Source: Pseudomonadota bacterium (GTDB lineage: Bacteria; Bdellovibrionota_B; Oligoflexia; Oligoflexales; JAPPIL01). From it: DNA of 5,963 nucleotides. The position numbers were made by a program, and so were the translations under genes. The notes below the pieces were generated by a model. It was not told where the DNA came from and ran no database searches. It saw only the letters and a program-made list of their open reading frames with translations. This document shows, piece after piece, positions 1 through 5,923 of the stretch (position 1 is the first letter of the stretch; each line of letters opens with the position of its first letter). Location: contig JAPPIL010000276.1 in the NCBI GenBank assembly GCA_028877195.1, positions 1-5,963 on the forward strand. The letters are read 5' to 3'.

Positions 1-14
1 TTATCAGAATCAGG

Positions 15-48
15 AAAAATTATTTTCGCTTCGAGCGCTCGTAGAGCG
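15..48 (-). terminator. weak candidate terminator downstream of the outer-membrane protein gene
   Basis: Read on the minus strand just past the stop codon of the barrel gene, there is a 5-bp hairpin (CGCTC, loop TAC, GAGCG; plus positions 36-48). It is followed by an overlapping 4-bp hairpin (CGCT, CGA, AGCG; 27-37), then AAAATAA and a run of five T (19-15). The stems are short and mutually exclusive, and the T tract is offset from the stem by seven bases, so this is only a possible Rho-independent terminator. Nothing else is recognisable in bases 1-79; short frames there are interrupted by stops. Confidence 0.25.
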
Positions 49-79
49 ACTAACGTTCCTCCGCATATGAAACTCTTGC

Positions 80-1702
80 TCACAAGGTAAAAGCTATGTT
101 TGACTGCAACAGAAAGTTAAGTTCTCTGTCCATAGCATCGGCTGTGCGCCAAAAATTGCCAGGTATCGCAATCGCTCCCCCTAGCGACAGACGCAAAGCG
201 TCAGAAAACTCATAGCTGTAGCGCAAATCAACCTCGTAACCAAGCTCACGTCCGTAGTAACCGACAGGCTTGTCATCGCGGTCTTCGTAGTGTGCCTTGA
301 CATCGCTTGGTATGGTTTTATGTTGCCAGCCAGTGATAAACTTCAACTCGGCATTGCCCCAGATAAGGTTGTCGTAGCGATAACCTAAAGCAACGAGATA
401 AACGTTCATCAAACTATCGGGGCTAAACACACCAGCGATGCTATGGTCAGCATCATACGGGGAGTTAAAGAACAGCAGCGCTGGTTTGAAGTTGCGGTGA
501 AACGAGTATGCCGATACCGACGTATTGCGTTTGCTCGCTGCTATTGCCGTATCAGTCTCTGGGTCATAGTCGCTGTAATAACCATCGGCATCGCCTGGCG
601 CAAACAAGTATTCAACAAACAGTGAATGCTTTTGTAATGCACGGGTGCGAGACTGCGACTTATCCACTGCTGAACCAGTGCGATAAAACATGTAAGACAT
701 ATTGCCAGCGAAAGCCGTGCTGTTTAGTTCGTTTGCGGTCAAAGCACTATCGGTGTTTGGCTTGCCGCCGAGCAGATACCACGAAGGGTCGGAAGATTTA
801 CCAAGCCTGAACAGGCATTCGTTGCGAGTAGCAAAATTACGATACTCAAGCTCAACGTAGAGATCAAAAAATTTCACATCTATATTACCGCTAGGCGATA
901 GGATGGTGGAAAAGTAAATGCCTGTGAAACGCTTGAGGTCAGAGCTGCTCAAATCACGACTGTCATATTCAATCGCTAAAAATATCTGATGCAAGTCATC
1001 GTCATGGTTGTAAGCCCCGAAATCAGCGGTCGTTGCCGTGTTGCTGGCATCGTCATCATTATTTGCTCCAACAAAATGCGACGGCGAGTAAAGCGGCGCG
1101 CCTGTCTCGGCTAGTTTGTCGTAACCGATGGAAAAACTTAACAGTTGGTTGCGGTCGGCGTTGATATGGCAAGTGATACCATCAAAAACTGATCTCTGAC
1201 TGCTGAACGGCGATTCGCCAGCATCGAGAAACATGCCAATACCCCAATTGCGGCCACGACGACCCGCTTCTAGCAAACAATAGGGAAAACTGTAGCGCAC
1301 ATACGCTTGCGTTATCTCTGGTATGAGATGCTCATAAGCTGGGAAAGTCGGGTTCTGATGTTCATCTTGACAATCATCGCTGATTTTGCCCTGTTGCAGA
1401 CAACGGCTGGGCTTCGGACGGTCGCCCCAAAATCCGAGCTGGCTATCATCAGCAAAAAGCTGAAATTCCGTGAACAAACTGATGTTATCGTTGAGGCGTG
1501 CCTCGCCCATGAAACGCAAGGACTGGCGGTAAGCTTGATACCTGTCGCTACTACCACTATGCAGCGGCGATGAGCGCAAATCACCGAGCACGCTATAATG
1601 TCCCGTGCCGTCGATGAACACGGCAAGCACTGGCGATGAACCCAAGATCACCATCAGAGTTAACCTCAAACCGTAGGATAAAAGTAACGCGATATTTCGC
1701 AT
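80..1702 (-). CDS. predicted outer-membrane beta-barrel protein, 540 aa, function unknown
   Basis: This is a probable outer-membrane barrel or porin-like protein; I do not recognise a named family. The start at 1702 is chosen because GAGG lies five bases upstream and the protein then begins with a typical signal peptide: MRNIALLL, a hydrophobic stretch, and a VLA|VF cleavage site after residue 27. The longer GTG frame from 1783 would add a lysine-rich stretch in front of the signal peptide and run into the divergent gene. The mature part is rich in aromatic, Asn, Asp and Gly residues with short alternating strands throughout, as in barrels. The segment RRGRNWGIG (about 148-156) resembles the conserved Gly/Arg/Trp strand seen in several porin-like families. 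Cys101 and Cys111 could form a loop disulfide. The protein ends in Phe-Thr-Leu rather than the usual terminal Phe, which is slightly atypical for BAM recognition. It is transcribed divergently from the AcuI-like gene. Exported barrel is well supported; substrate unknown. Confidence 0.82.
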   Translation of the reverse strand: MRNIALLLSYGLRLTLMVILGSSPVLAVFIDGTGHYSVLGDLRSSPLHSGSSDRYQAYRQSLRFMGEARLNDNISLFTEFQLFADDSQLGFWGDRPKPSRCLQQGKISDDCQDEHQNPTFPAYEHLIPEITQAYVRYSFPYCLLEAGRRGRNWGIGMFLDAGESPFSSQRSVFDGITCHINADRNQLLSFSIGYDKLAETGAPLYSPSHFVGANNDDDASNTATTADFGAYNHDDDLHQIFLAIEYDSRDLSSSDLKRFTGIYFSTILSPSGNIDVKFFDLYVELEYRNFATRNECLFRLGKSSDPSWYLLGGKPNTDSALTANELNSTAFAGNMSYMFYRTGSAVDKSQSRTRALQKHSLFVEYLFAPGDADGYYSDYDPETDTAIAASKRNTSVSAYSFHRNFKPALLFFNSPYDADHSIAGVFSPDSLMNVYLVALGYRYDNLIWGNAELKFITGWQHKTIPSDVKAHYEDRDDKPVGYYGRELGYEVDLRYSYEFSDALRLSLGGAIAIPGNFWRTADAMDRELNFLLQSNIAFTL

Positions 1703-1767
1703 CTTCACCTCATCATGTATAGACGGGGCGTAGTATAGAATTTTTATTTTTTTTTTACGAGGTAAAC
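1703..1767. promoter_or_regulatory. divergent promoter region with long T/A tract
   Basis: This 65-bp spacer separates two divergent genes, so it should hold promoters for both. It contains a near-pure T tract (1741-1756, one A inside), which reads as an A tract on the minus strand and could act as an UP-like or bent element for the barrel gene. Possible -10 boxes overlap: TATACT on the minus strand (1737-1732) and TATAGA on the plus strand (1734-1739), with a second minus-strand candidate TATACA (1721-1716). None has a convincing -35 at 16-18 bases, so the exact promoters are not resolved. The plus-strand gene has GAGG at 1759-1762, five bases before its ATG. Confidence 0.4.
1708..1711 (-). 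promoter_or_regulatory. ribosome binding site that fixes the barrel gene start
   Basis: On the minus strand GAGG is followed by TGAAG and then the ATG at 1702-1700, a normal five-base spacing. This supports the internal ATG over the upstream GTG at 1783-1781, which lies inside the divergent gene. Confidence 0.7.
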
Positions 1768-2739
1768 ATGCGACGTAAGGCACTGTTAATTACAGGCGAA
1801 GGAGCGCCTTCCCTCCAAACCTTGCCAGTGCCGACCCCCAACCGTGGCGAAGTGCTGGTGCGGGTAAAGTATTCAAGCTTGAACTATAAGGATGCTTTGG
1901 CTCTCACGGGCAAGGGCAAGATTATTCGCCAGTTCCCATGTATCGCAGGCATTGATTTAGCAGGTGAAGTGCTTGCTAGCAACGGCACTGCTTGGCAACA
2001 GGGGCAGAGGGTCGTGGCGACAGGCTGCGGACTGGGTGAGACAGTCGATGGTGGCTACTGTGAGATTGCCTGTGTTGCGAGCGATCATCTCGTTGCCTTA
2101 CCTGCTGAACTGCAGCTACAAGATGCGATGCGACTCGGCACTGCGGGGTTCACCGCGGCTTTGTGTTTGCAGCGGCTGGAACAGAACGGTCAACACCCAG
2201 AGTTAGGGCTGGTGGCGATAACAGGTGCATCAGGTGGGGTTGGAATGCTTGCTACCAGCATGTTTGCCCGCAGTAAGTATGATGTCCTCGCACTGACCAG
2301 CAAGGAGAATAGCTATCCACAGTTGTTGGCGCTTGGGGCAAAGCAAGTCGCCGCACCCGATATCCTGCTCTTGCCTGATGCGCCGTTGCATTCAACTCGT
2401 TATGGCGGTGCAGTAGATAATTTGGGTGGGAAGTATCTCGTAAGCTTGTTGAAAAGCGTCAAACTGTGGGGCAATGTCGCCAGTGTTGGTCTGGCGGCGG
2501 CAGCGCAGTTTGAAAGCAATGTCTTCCCGCATATCTTGCGTGGCGTGAGTTTGCTGGGCATTAGTTCTAACAATTGTCCGATGTCTCTGCGTCGGCAGTT
2601 GTGGCAACGACTGGCAACTGATCTTAAACCACCGCAGTTAGCAGCTATTTCCACTACCATCAGCCTTGACGAGTTGCCCTCTAAAGCTAAACAAATGTTT
2701 CAACGTCAAACTACTGGACGCATCGTTGTGTCTATTTAA
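1768..2739 (+). CDS. acuI: YhdH/AcuI-family acrylyl-CoA reductase (NADPH), zinc-independent MDR oxidoreductase
   Basis: This is a cytoplasmic medium-chain dehydrogenase/reductase, 323 aa, against 324 for E. coli YhdH/AcuI as I recall it. The family reduces acryloyl-CoA to propionyl-CoA with NADPH, which detoxifies acrylate and its CoA ester. Visible family marks include SSLNYKDALALTGKGKIIR (36-54), almost identical to the E. coli segment. GIDLAGEV follows, then GTAGFTAALC (124-133), the Rossmann glycine motif GASGGVGM (153-160), a VDNLGGK segment (216-222) and FPHILRGVSLLGI (253-265). There is no cluster of zinc-binding cysteines, as expected for this quinone-oxidoreductase branch. The ATG at 1768 has GAGG five bases upstream. 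No DMSP-degradation gene lies beside it in the window, so a link to DMSP is not shown; a general role in electrophile detoxification is equally possible. The family assignment is firm, the exact substrate is inferred. Confidence 0.93.
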   Translation: MRRKALLITGEGAPSLQTLPVPTPNRGEVLVRVKYSSLNYKDALALTGKGKIIRQFPCIAGIDLAGEVLASNGTAWQQGQRVVATGCGLGETVDGGYCEIACVASDHLVALPAELQLQDAMRLGTAGFTAALCLQRLEQNGQHPELGLVAITGASGGVGMLATSMFARSKYDVLALTSKENSYPQLLALGAKQVAAPDILLLPDAPLHSTRYGGAVDNLGGKYLVSLLKSVKLWGNVASVGLAAAAQFESNVFPHILRGVSLLGISSNNCPMSLRRQLWQRLATDLKPPQLAAISTTISLDELPSKAKQMFQRQTTGRIVVSI

Positions 2740-2840
2740 TTGCGCAGCCTGCACGCCATCTGAAGATAAAAGTATTGCCGAGATGGGCTTTGCTGGGCTA
2801 CCATCGGGGCTGTCCAACTAACAATTAAATAAATCAATAG

Positions 2841-2846
2841 AGGAGG
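2841..2846 (+). promoter_or_regulatory. strong Shine-Dalgarno site of the Ig-like protein gene
   Basis: AGGAGG lies five bases before the ATG at 2852, a near-perfect match to the anti-Shine-Dalgarno sequence. It fixes the start of the Ig-like protein and suggests efficient translation. The rest of the spacer 2740-2851 is short and shows no promoter I would trust. Confidence 0.75.
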
Positions 2847-2851
2847 GACTC

Positions 2852-4039
2852 ATGTCGTTGTTCTTTAGGCGTAGTGCATGTGTATTGGGCTTGTTGTTCA
2901 TAATTCTTATCATGTCCAACGTCAGTGTAGAGATTGCGGATGCTCGTCCCAATCCGAGTTACCGCTTCAATCTGACTCATGCTGATAGCCACCTCATTTA
3001 TCGTGAGCATGGCACGGTTAATCTTCGTATTACCAATAACCACTACAAAAAATTCAGTGTGCTAGCTTGGGAGGTTGTCGAATCACAGCTACCACCTGGT
3101 TTGACGATGCGTCATTTTCCTAGACCTGGTGGGACATCCAGAGTTGGGCATACGATGGCATTAGCTGGCGAGCCTTTGTTTATTGGCGAGTGGTGCTTCA
3201 ATTTTGGTCTGACGATAAGAGTTGCGCCTTCACCGCGACGCTCGCCGCGCCGACCAAGCCCAACACCACTTCGTTATGTGATGCGGGAAGTGTGTTTGAA
3301 TGCTAAACCCAATCCCGACTATCGTCGTGTCGTTTACCGCACTAACCAGCACTTGCCGACGGCGGTTAAAGACCAGTCTTATGGTGAACGGGTTATGTAT
3401 GGTGGTCTCCGAAGCGGGCGTGGTGTAAGAGTCAGGGTCGTGTGGCATGATCTTCCCAGTTCGTTGATGGTCGATCGCTTGTCTCGTCGTCAGGCTGGTT
3501 TTGTGATCAGTGGCACGCCAACAGATCGTCATAAATACCGCATTCCAAATCACAGTGATGTTGAACCTGTTAAGCTGGGTGAGTTTCATACTCTCAAAAA
3601 GATGCTGTCGCTTTTCTTCCATCGTGTGCCAGTTAAATACCACTATCGCATTACAGCTGTTTACCCTTACGCAGGTGAGACCCGTTCTAATTTTGTGCGG
3701 ATAATAAACGTCGTGCGCGGCGACATCGTGAAGGGCAGACTATCTTATCAAAGCGTCGATGGCTATAAACCGATGTATCTCAATGTCTTCCGTGGCAAGG
3801 CAGGCAGTGGCGAATACCGTTTAATCGAGCGACTACAGCCATCATTGCCGAGTGGTGCTACGTATGTGATAGATAGCAACCGTATGCGTCCCCGCACTTT
3901 GAACGCTGCGGGCAACTACCATGTCAATGTCAAAATCAGCAGCGAACGCGACTTGGTTGCCTATCAGCAGTTAAGTTTGCGGGTCAGTGGTGGGGAACAC
4001 AGACCAATACCGCATGATTTTGAGAATGTTCCCTATTAG
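2852..4039 (+). CDS. secreted protein with tandem Ig-like (He_PIG-type) domains, 395 aa, function unknown
   Basis: This is an exported protein of unknown role. It has a clear signal peptide: MSLFFRR, a hydrophobic core, and an ADA|RP cleavage site after residue 31. The mature part is basic and beta-rich. LPPGL (80-84) and ISGTPT (219-224) are the hallmark phrases of the putative Ig/cadherin-like He_PIG fold, usually found in surface and secreted proteins. Two domains begin with the same phrase, ARPNPSYR (31-38) and AKPNPDYR (151-158), which points to an internal duplication. A third, more divergent beta domain seems to span about 295-382, and the protein ends soon after it. A basic Pro/Ser/Arg linker (about 125-139) separates the first two domains. 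Cys115 and Cys148 are the only cysteines of the mature chain and could pair. No lipobox, membrane anchor or catalytic motif is visible. A strong ribosome binding site precedes it. It may bind polysaccharide, peptidoglycan or another envelope partner; that is inference only. Confidence 0.8.
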   Translation: MSLFFRRSACVLGLLFIILIMSNVSVEIADARPNPSYRFNLTHADSHLIYREHGTVNLRITNNHYKKFSVLAWEVVESQLPPGLTMRHFPRPGGTSRVGHTMALAGEPLFIGEWCFNFGLTIRVAPSPRRSPRRPSPTPLRYVMREVCLNAKPNPDYRRVVYRTNQHLPTAVKDQSYGERVMYGGLRSGRGVRVRVVWHDLPSSLMVDRLSRRQAGFVISGTPTDRHKYRIPNHSDVEPVKLGEFHTLKKMLSLFFHRVPVKYHYRITAVYPYAGETRSNFVRIINVVRGDIVKGRLSYQSVDGYKPMYLNVFRGKAGSGEYRLIERLQPSLPSGATYVIDSNRMRPRTLNAAGNYHVNVKISSERDLVAYQQLSLRVSGGEHRPIPHDFENVPY

Positions 4040-4068
4040 GTCGGTTGTCCAAGTAAATATTCGCTAAT

Positions 4069-4090
4069 TGGCGTGTTGAGAGGCACGCCA
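4069..4090. terminator. hairpin between convergent genes, candidate bidirectional terminator
   Basis: A 7-bp perfect stem (TGGCGTG 4069-4075 with CACGCCA 4084-4090) closes an 8-base loop. It lies in the 61-bp gap between the stop codons of two converging genes, the position expected for a shared terminator. On the plus strand a short CTTTT follows after four bases; the minus-strand side is followed by AATTAGCG, without a real T tract. Function as a Rho-independent terminator is therefore likely for the plus strand and weaker for the other. Confidence 0.5.
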
Positions 4091-4100
4091 TCGCTTTTAG

Positions 4101-4763
4101 CTAATCCTTGTCGGTCTGGCATTCTTCATAATAACTGCTGGTGCTATCCTTGTTGAAGTTGTTGATTGTGATGCTATCTATTGACCATGAAACGAGTTTG
4201 TCTTGGCGGTAAACTTTAGTGCGAATGAACTGCGTGCCGTCATTGTTTGCACCACCATCATAGAAGCGTAAGTTATACTCTTGCTTGCCACTCGCCTCGC
4301 CTTGATTCAAAACCACCCAGCGCAAGCGTTGCCCGTTACAGCGCACAAGTCTTTCCAAGACGTAATAGTGCCGACCGACGTTGGAGATAGAGATGCGGAT
4401 ATTCTCACCACTGTTGTAAGTTTTGCGGGTTTTGATGTTGTGTCGCACCCGATCAGGATAGACCAGCGCCGTTTTTATTTTCTTAACGGTGTGGGCGTAG
4501 GAAGCATAGATACTCGCATCGAAGTCTGGCACTTCACCCCACATTATGCCTTCACCCGTGTTGAGGCGAAATTCTACCCGACTGTTTGCCGCAGTGATGT
4601 CCCGACAGGCGGTAGCTTGCTCTTCATCGGCGATACCAAGATGATTTTGGCACAGCTCTCTGACGATATGCCCAAGCCATTCAATTTGAAAGATGCTTTG
4701 CCAAGTAGGTAGAGCGGGAAAGCGGGTGCTATCCGTTAAACGCCCTGATTTACCGACCAACAT
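4101..4763 (-). CDS. C-terminal part of a frameshifted envelope protein (220-aa reading frame, unknown function)
   Basis: This 220-aa frame starts at ATG 4763-4761, five bases after the stop of the lysozyme-like frame upstream, and ends at TAG 4103-4101. I recognise no family. It has no signal peptide and no good ribosome binding site of its own, although its Cys38/Cys53 pair and beta-rich C-terminal half (about 110-205) look like an extracytoplasmic protein. Reading its frame upstream of the ATG gives HNDKIII followed by MLVGKSGRL, a smooth hydrophobic strand that continues across the supposed start. This suggests it is the second half of the upstream gene, separated by a one-base deletion. 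If it is translated alone, it would depend on translational coupling at the TAATCATCATG junction and would lack an export signal. It is best treated as the C-terminal region of one protein of about 526 aa. Confidence 0.6.
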   Translation of the reverse strand: MLVGKSGRLTDSTRFPALPTWQSIFQIEWLGHIVRELCQNHLGIADEEQATACRDITAANSRVEFRLNTGEGIMWGEVPDFDASIYASYAHTVKKIKTALVYPDRVRHNIKTRKTYNSGENIRISISNVGRHYYVLERLVRCNGQRLRWVVLNQGEASGKQEYNLRFYDGGANNDGTQFIRTKVYRQDKLVSWSIDSITINNFNKDSTSSYYEECQTDKD

Positions 4764-4768
4764 GATGA

Positions 4769-5680
4769 TTATCTTGTCGTTGTGGGGCGAACAACTCCAT
4801 GCTCATCGACCAGCATTGCTTGCCGATGGTGATGCATAACTTGGAGCGGATAGTCGATGACGCTGCTGTTAGCGGGAACAATATAGTGTGCCTGCATTAC
4901 CGCCTCGCTATTGTCCTGTTCTCGTGATTGATTTTGAATTTCAAGACAAGCAGATAAGGAGAAGGGGCAGTGGATAACGAGTATTTTATCAGGCTTGTTG
5001 TTGGTCTCTACGCGGTCATGCGGCTCAACAGGATAGAACCACTGGGCTTGGTATACTTGGGCGACGGAAGTTTTAAGGTTTAGCAAGCGTTGTTGCGGGT
5101 AGGTGAGCATATTGCGCTCAATGGTTGGTTCTTGTGGCGGTAGAGTAATGCTCTCGTTACTGATTGGATCGCGCCAAGTGAATCCGCTGTTCAAGACATC
5201 TATCAATTCTAACACATACAGTGAACGCAGGTTAGTGTCGTAGATATTGCCTTGCCGTTGGATTTTGGCAATTTCCCGCATCCAAGACATTTTATCTTCA
5301 ATAGATTGAAATCTATTCGGTAGCTTGATGTTATTGCTTTCTAACTCAGCGCGCACGAATTCCGCATAGGCTTTTATCTGGTTGGGGAAAGTCGTAATGT
5401 CATCGATGCTCTTTTGCCCCAAGCGATTGGCACTGATGCCAAACGCGGTCTCGCCGATGCGGGTGCCAACATGGGTGGTTTCGTAAGTTACGAAGCTTGG
5501 GGTGTGAGTCATGTTTGACTCAAGGTAAGCAACTGCTAACAGCATCTCTTTTGGAATATCGTAATCTGTAGCGCTACTGCTAAAGGCTTGACCGATCTCT
5601 TGCTCTTGATCGAAATCAAACATAATCGCATCACAACCAAGAACAATGAAAAAGCAGGTAATCATTACTAATCGCATCAT
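4769..5680 (-). CDS. lysozyme/lytic-transglycosylase-like envelope protein, probably the N-terminal part of a frameshifted gene
   Basis: This frame of 303 aa begins MMRLVMITCFFIVLGC: a basic, hydrophobic leader with a lipobox-like VLGC at 13-16, so it is probably a lipoprotein acylated on Cys16, or at least exported. Asp17 at the +2 position would, by the enteric Lol rule, favour inner-membrane retention. Residues about 28-110 resemble a lysozyme-like SLT fold: DIPKEMLLAVAYLESN places a candidate catalytic Glu54 in the usual AxxxES context, and AFGI (79-82) sits where SLT enzymes carry their GLM motif. Peptidoglycan cleavage is thus the likely role. The second half (about 225-290), with VIHC (His237), Cys238/Cys245, and AHYIVP (His265), is unassigned; a faint echo of amidase motifs is possible but not convincing. 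GAGGAAGG precedes the ATG. The frame stops at TAA 4771-4769, just after a run of four C, and the next frame reads as its continuation. Confidence 0.72.
   Translation of the reverse strand: MMRLVMITCFFIVLGCDAIMFDFDQEQEIGQAFSSSATDYDIPKEMLLAVAYLESNMTHTPSFVTYETTHVGTRIGETAFGISANRLGQKSIDDITTFPNQIKAYAEFVRAELESNNIKLPNRFQSIEDKMSWMREIAKIQRQGNIYDTNLRSLYVLELIDVLNSGFTWRDPISNESITLPPQEPTIERNMLTYPQQRLLNLKTSVAQVYQAQWFYPVEPHDRVETNNKPDKILVIHCPFSLSACLEIQNQSREQDNSEAVMQAHYIVPANSSVIDYPLQVMHHHRQAMLVDEHGVVRPTTTR
4771..4802 (-). other. frameshift interval joining the two halves of the lysozyme-like gene
   Basis: The 303-aa frame stops at 4771-4769, while the 220-aa frame is open only from 4802 downward, because a TGA lies at 4805-4803. 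Any change of frame must fall in these 32 bases. They include a CCCC run (plus-strand gggg at 4784-4787). Adding one C there makes a continuous reading, with HGVVRP leading into HNDKIII and MLVGKSGRL, giving a protein of about 526 aa. A one-base deletion, in the genome or as a sequencing error, is the simplest reading. No canonical X-XXY-YYZ slippery heptamer is visible. Confidence 0.6.
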
Positions 5681-5716
5681 ATCCTTCCTCTTGCCTTTTT
5701 AAAAAAGTTGGCGCAC

Positions 5717-5722
5717 TATGAT
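5717..5722 (+). promoter_or_regulatory. -10 box of the tRNA-Ala promoter
   Basis: TATGAT differs from TATAAT at one base and lies eight bases before the tRNA 5' end, so transcription would begin very near the mature end. The -35 is poor: TTGCCT (5691-5696) would need a 20-base spacer, and the stretch in between is T/A-rich. The same 50-bp gap must also hold the promoter of the minus-strand lysozyme-like gene, for which no clear -10 is visible. Confidence 0.45.
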
Positions 5723-5730
5723 TCCCTCGT

Positions 5731-5803
5731 GGGGGCTTGGCTCAGTTGGTAGAGCGTCGGATTTGCATTCCGAAGGTCAGGAGTTCGACTCTCCTAGCCT
5801 CCA
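5731..5803 (+). tRNA. tRNA-Ala, anticodon UGC
   Basis: This is a complete 73-base cloverleaf decoding GCN alanine codons, chiefly GCA. The acceptor GGGGGCT pairs with AGCCTCC and includes the G3:U70 wobble pair that is the main identity element for alanyl-tRNA synthetase. The D arm is GCTC/GAGC, the anticodon stem TCGGA/TCCGA encloses the loop TTTGCAT with anticodon TGC, and the T arm AGGAG/CTCCT carries TTCGACT. The discriminator base is A. The 3' CCA is not encoded (TAC follows), so it must be added after transcription. The gene stands alone between a protein gene and a degraded region, not in an rRNA spacer as this isoacceptor often does in Gammaproteobacteria. Its 3' end is a plausible integration site, but no flanking repeat is visible. 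Confidence 0.95.
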
Positions 5804-5827
5804 TACTATTATACGCATTGATGATAA

Positions 5828-5923
5828 TTATGGCTACGATATCCTAATCTACGTCAGATGGGCTGCCACTACCATATGAGTAAAGACGGTGTTGTAGTGC
5901 CGATCCCTGGCTTTGTTGCATAA
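5828..5923 (+). pseudogene. possible HicA-like toxin fragment, degraded and interrupted by the IS end
   Basis: A short frame reads LRQMGCHYHMSKDGVVVPIPG and then runs into the IS end, which supplies GFVA and a stop. The pattern R-Q-x-G-(S/C)-H, then D-G, then a hydrophobic strand ending in I-P-G resembles the middle of HicA mRNA-interferase toxins, where the His of GSH is catalytic. Upstream this frame is closed by TAA at 5825-5827, but the neighbouring frame reads NYGYDILIYVR, which would also suit the region just before the RQ motif, so a frameshift may lie near 5852-5857. There is no full-length start and no visible HicB antitoxin. The fragment is short and the match is by eye only, so chance resemblance is quite possible. 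Confidence 0.25.

Noticed and set aside
1307..1626. Open frames on both strands inside the barrel gene (1307-1573 plus, 1312-1626 minus)
   Set aside because: They lie wholly within a well-supported gene, have no convincing start signals and their translations show no domain character; they are shadow frames.
1703..1783. N-terminal extension of the barrel gene from a GTG at 1783
   Set aside because: It would put a lysine-rich stretch before a clean signal peptide, overlap the start of the divergent gene and run through the T tract; the ATG at 1702 has its own ribosome binding site.
2780..2806. Hairpin GATGG/CCATC after the AcuI-like gene as a terminator
   Set aside because: The stem is only five base pairs with a 14-base loop and no T tract follows.
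3230..3643. 137-aa minus-strand frame inside the Ig-like gene
   Set aside because: It is antisense to a gene with a strong ribosome binding site and signal peptide, and its translation has no recognisable motif.
4281..4712. 143-aa plus-strand frame opposite the 220-aa frame
   Set aside because: No ribosome binding site or domain is visible, and the opposite frame has a coherent continuation of the lysozyme-like protein.
4784..4787. Programmed -1 frameshift at the CCCC run
   Set aside because: There is no canonical slippery heptamer and I see no obvious stimulatory stem-loop; a one-base deletion explains it more simply, though it cannot be excluded.
5804..5908. tRNA-associated integration site with direct repeats
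   Set aside because: No repeat of the tRNA 3' end and no integrase gene is visible in the window.
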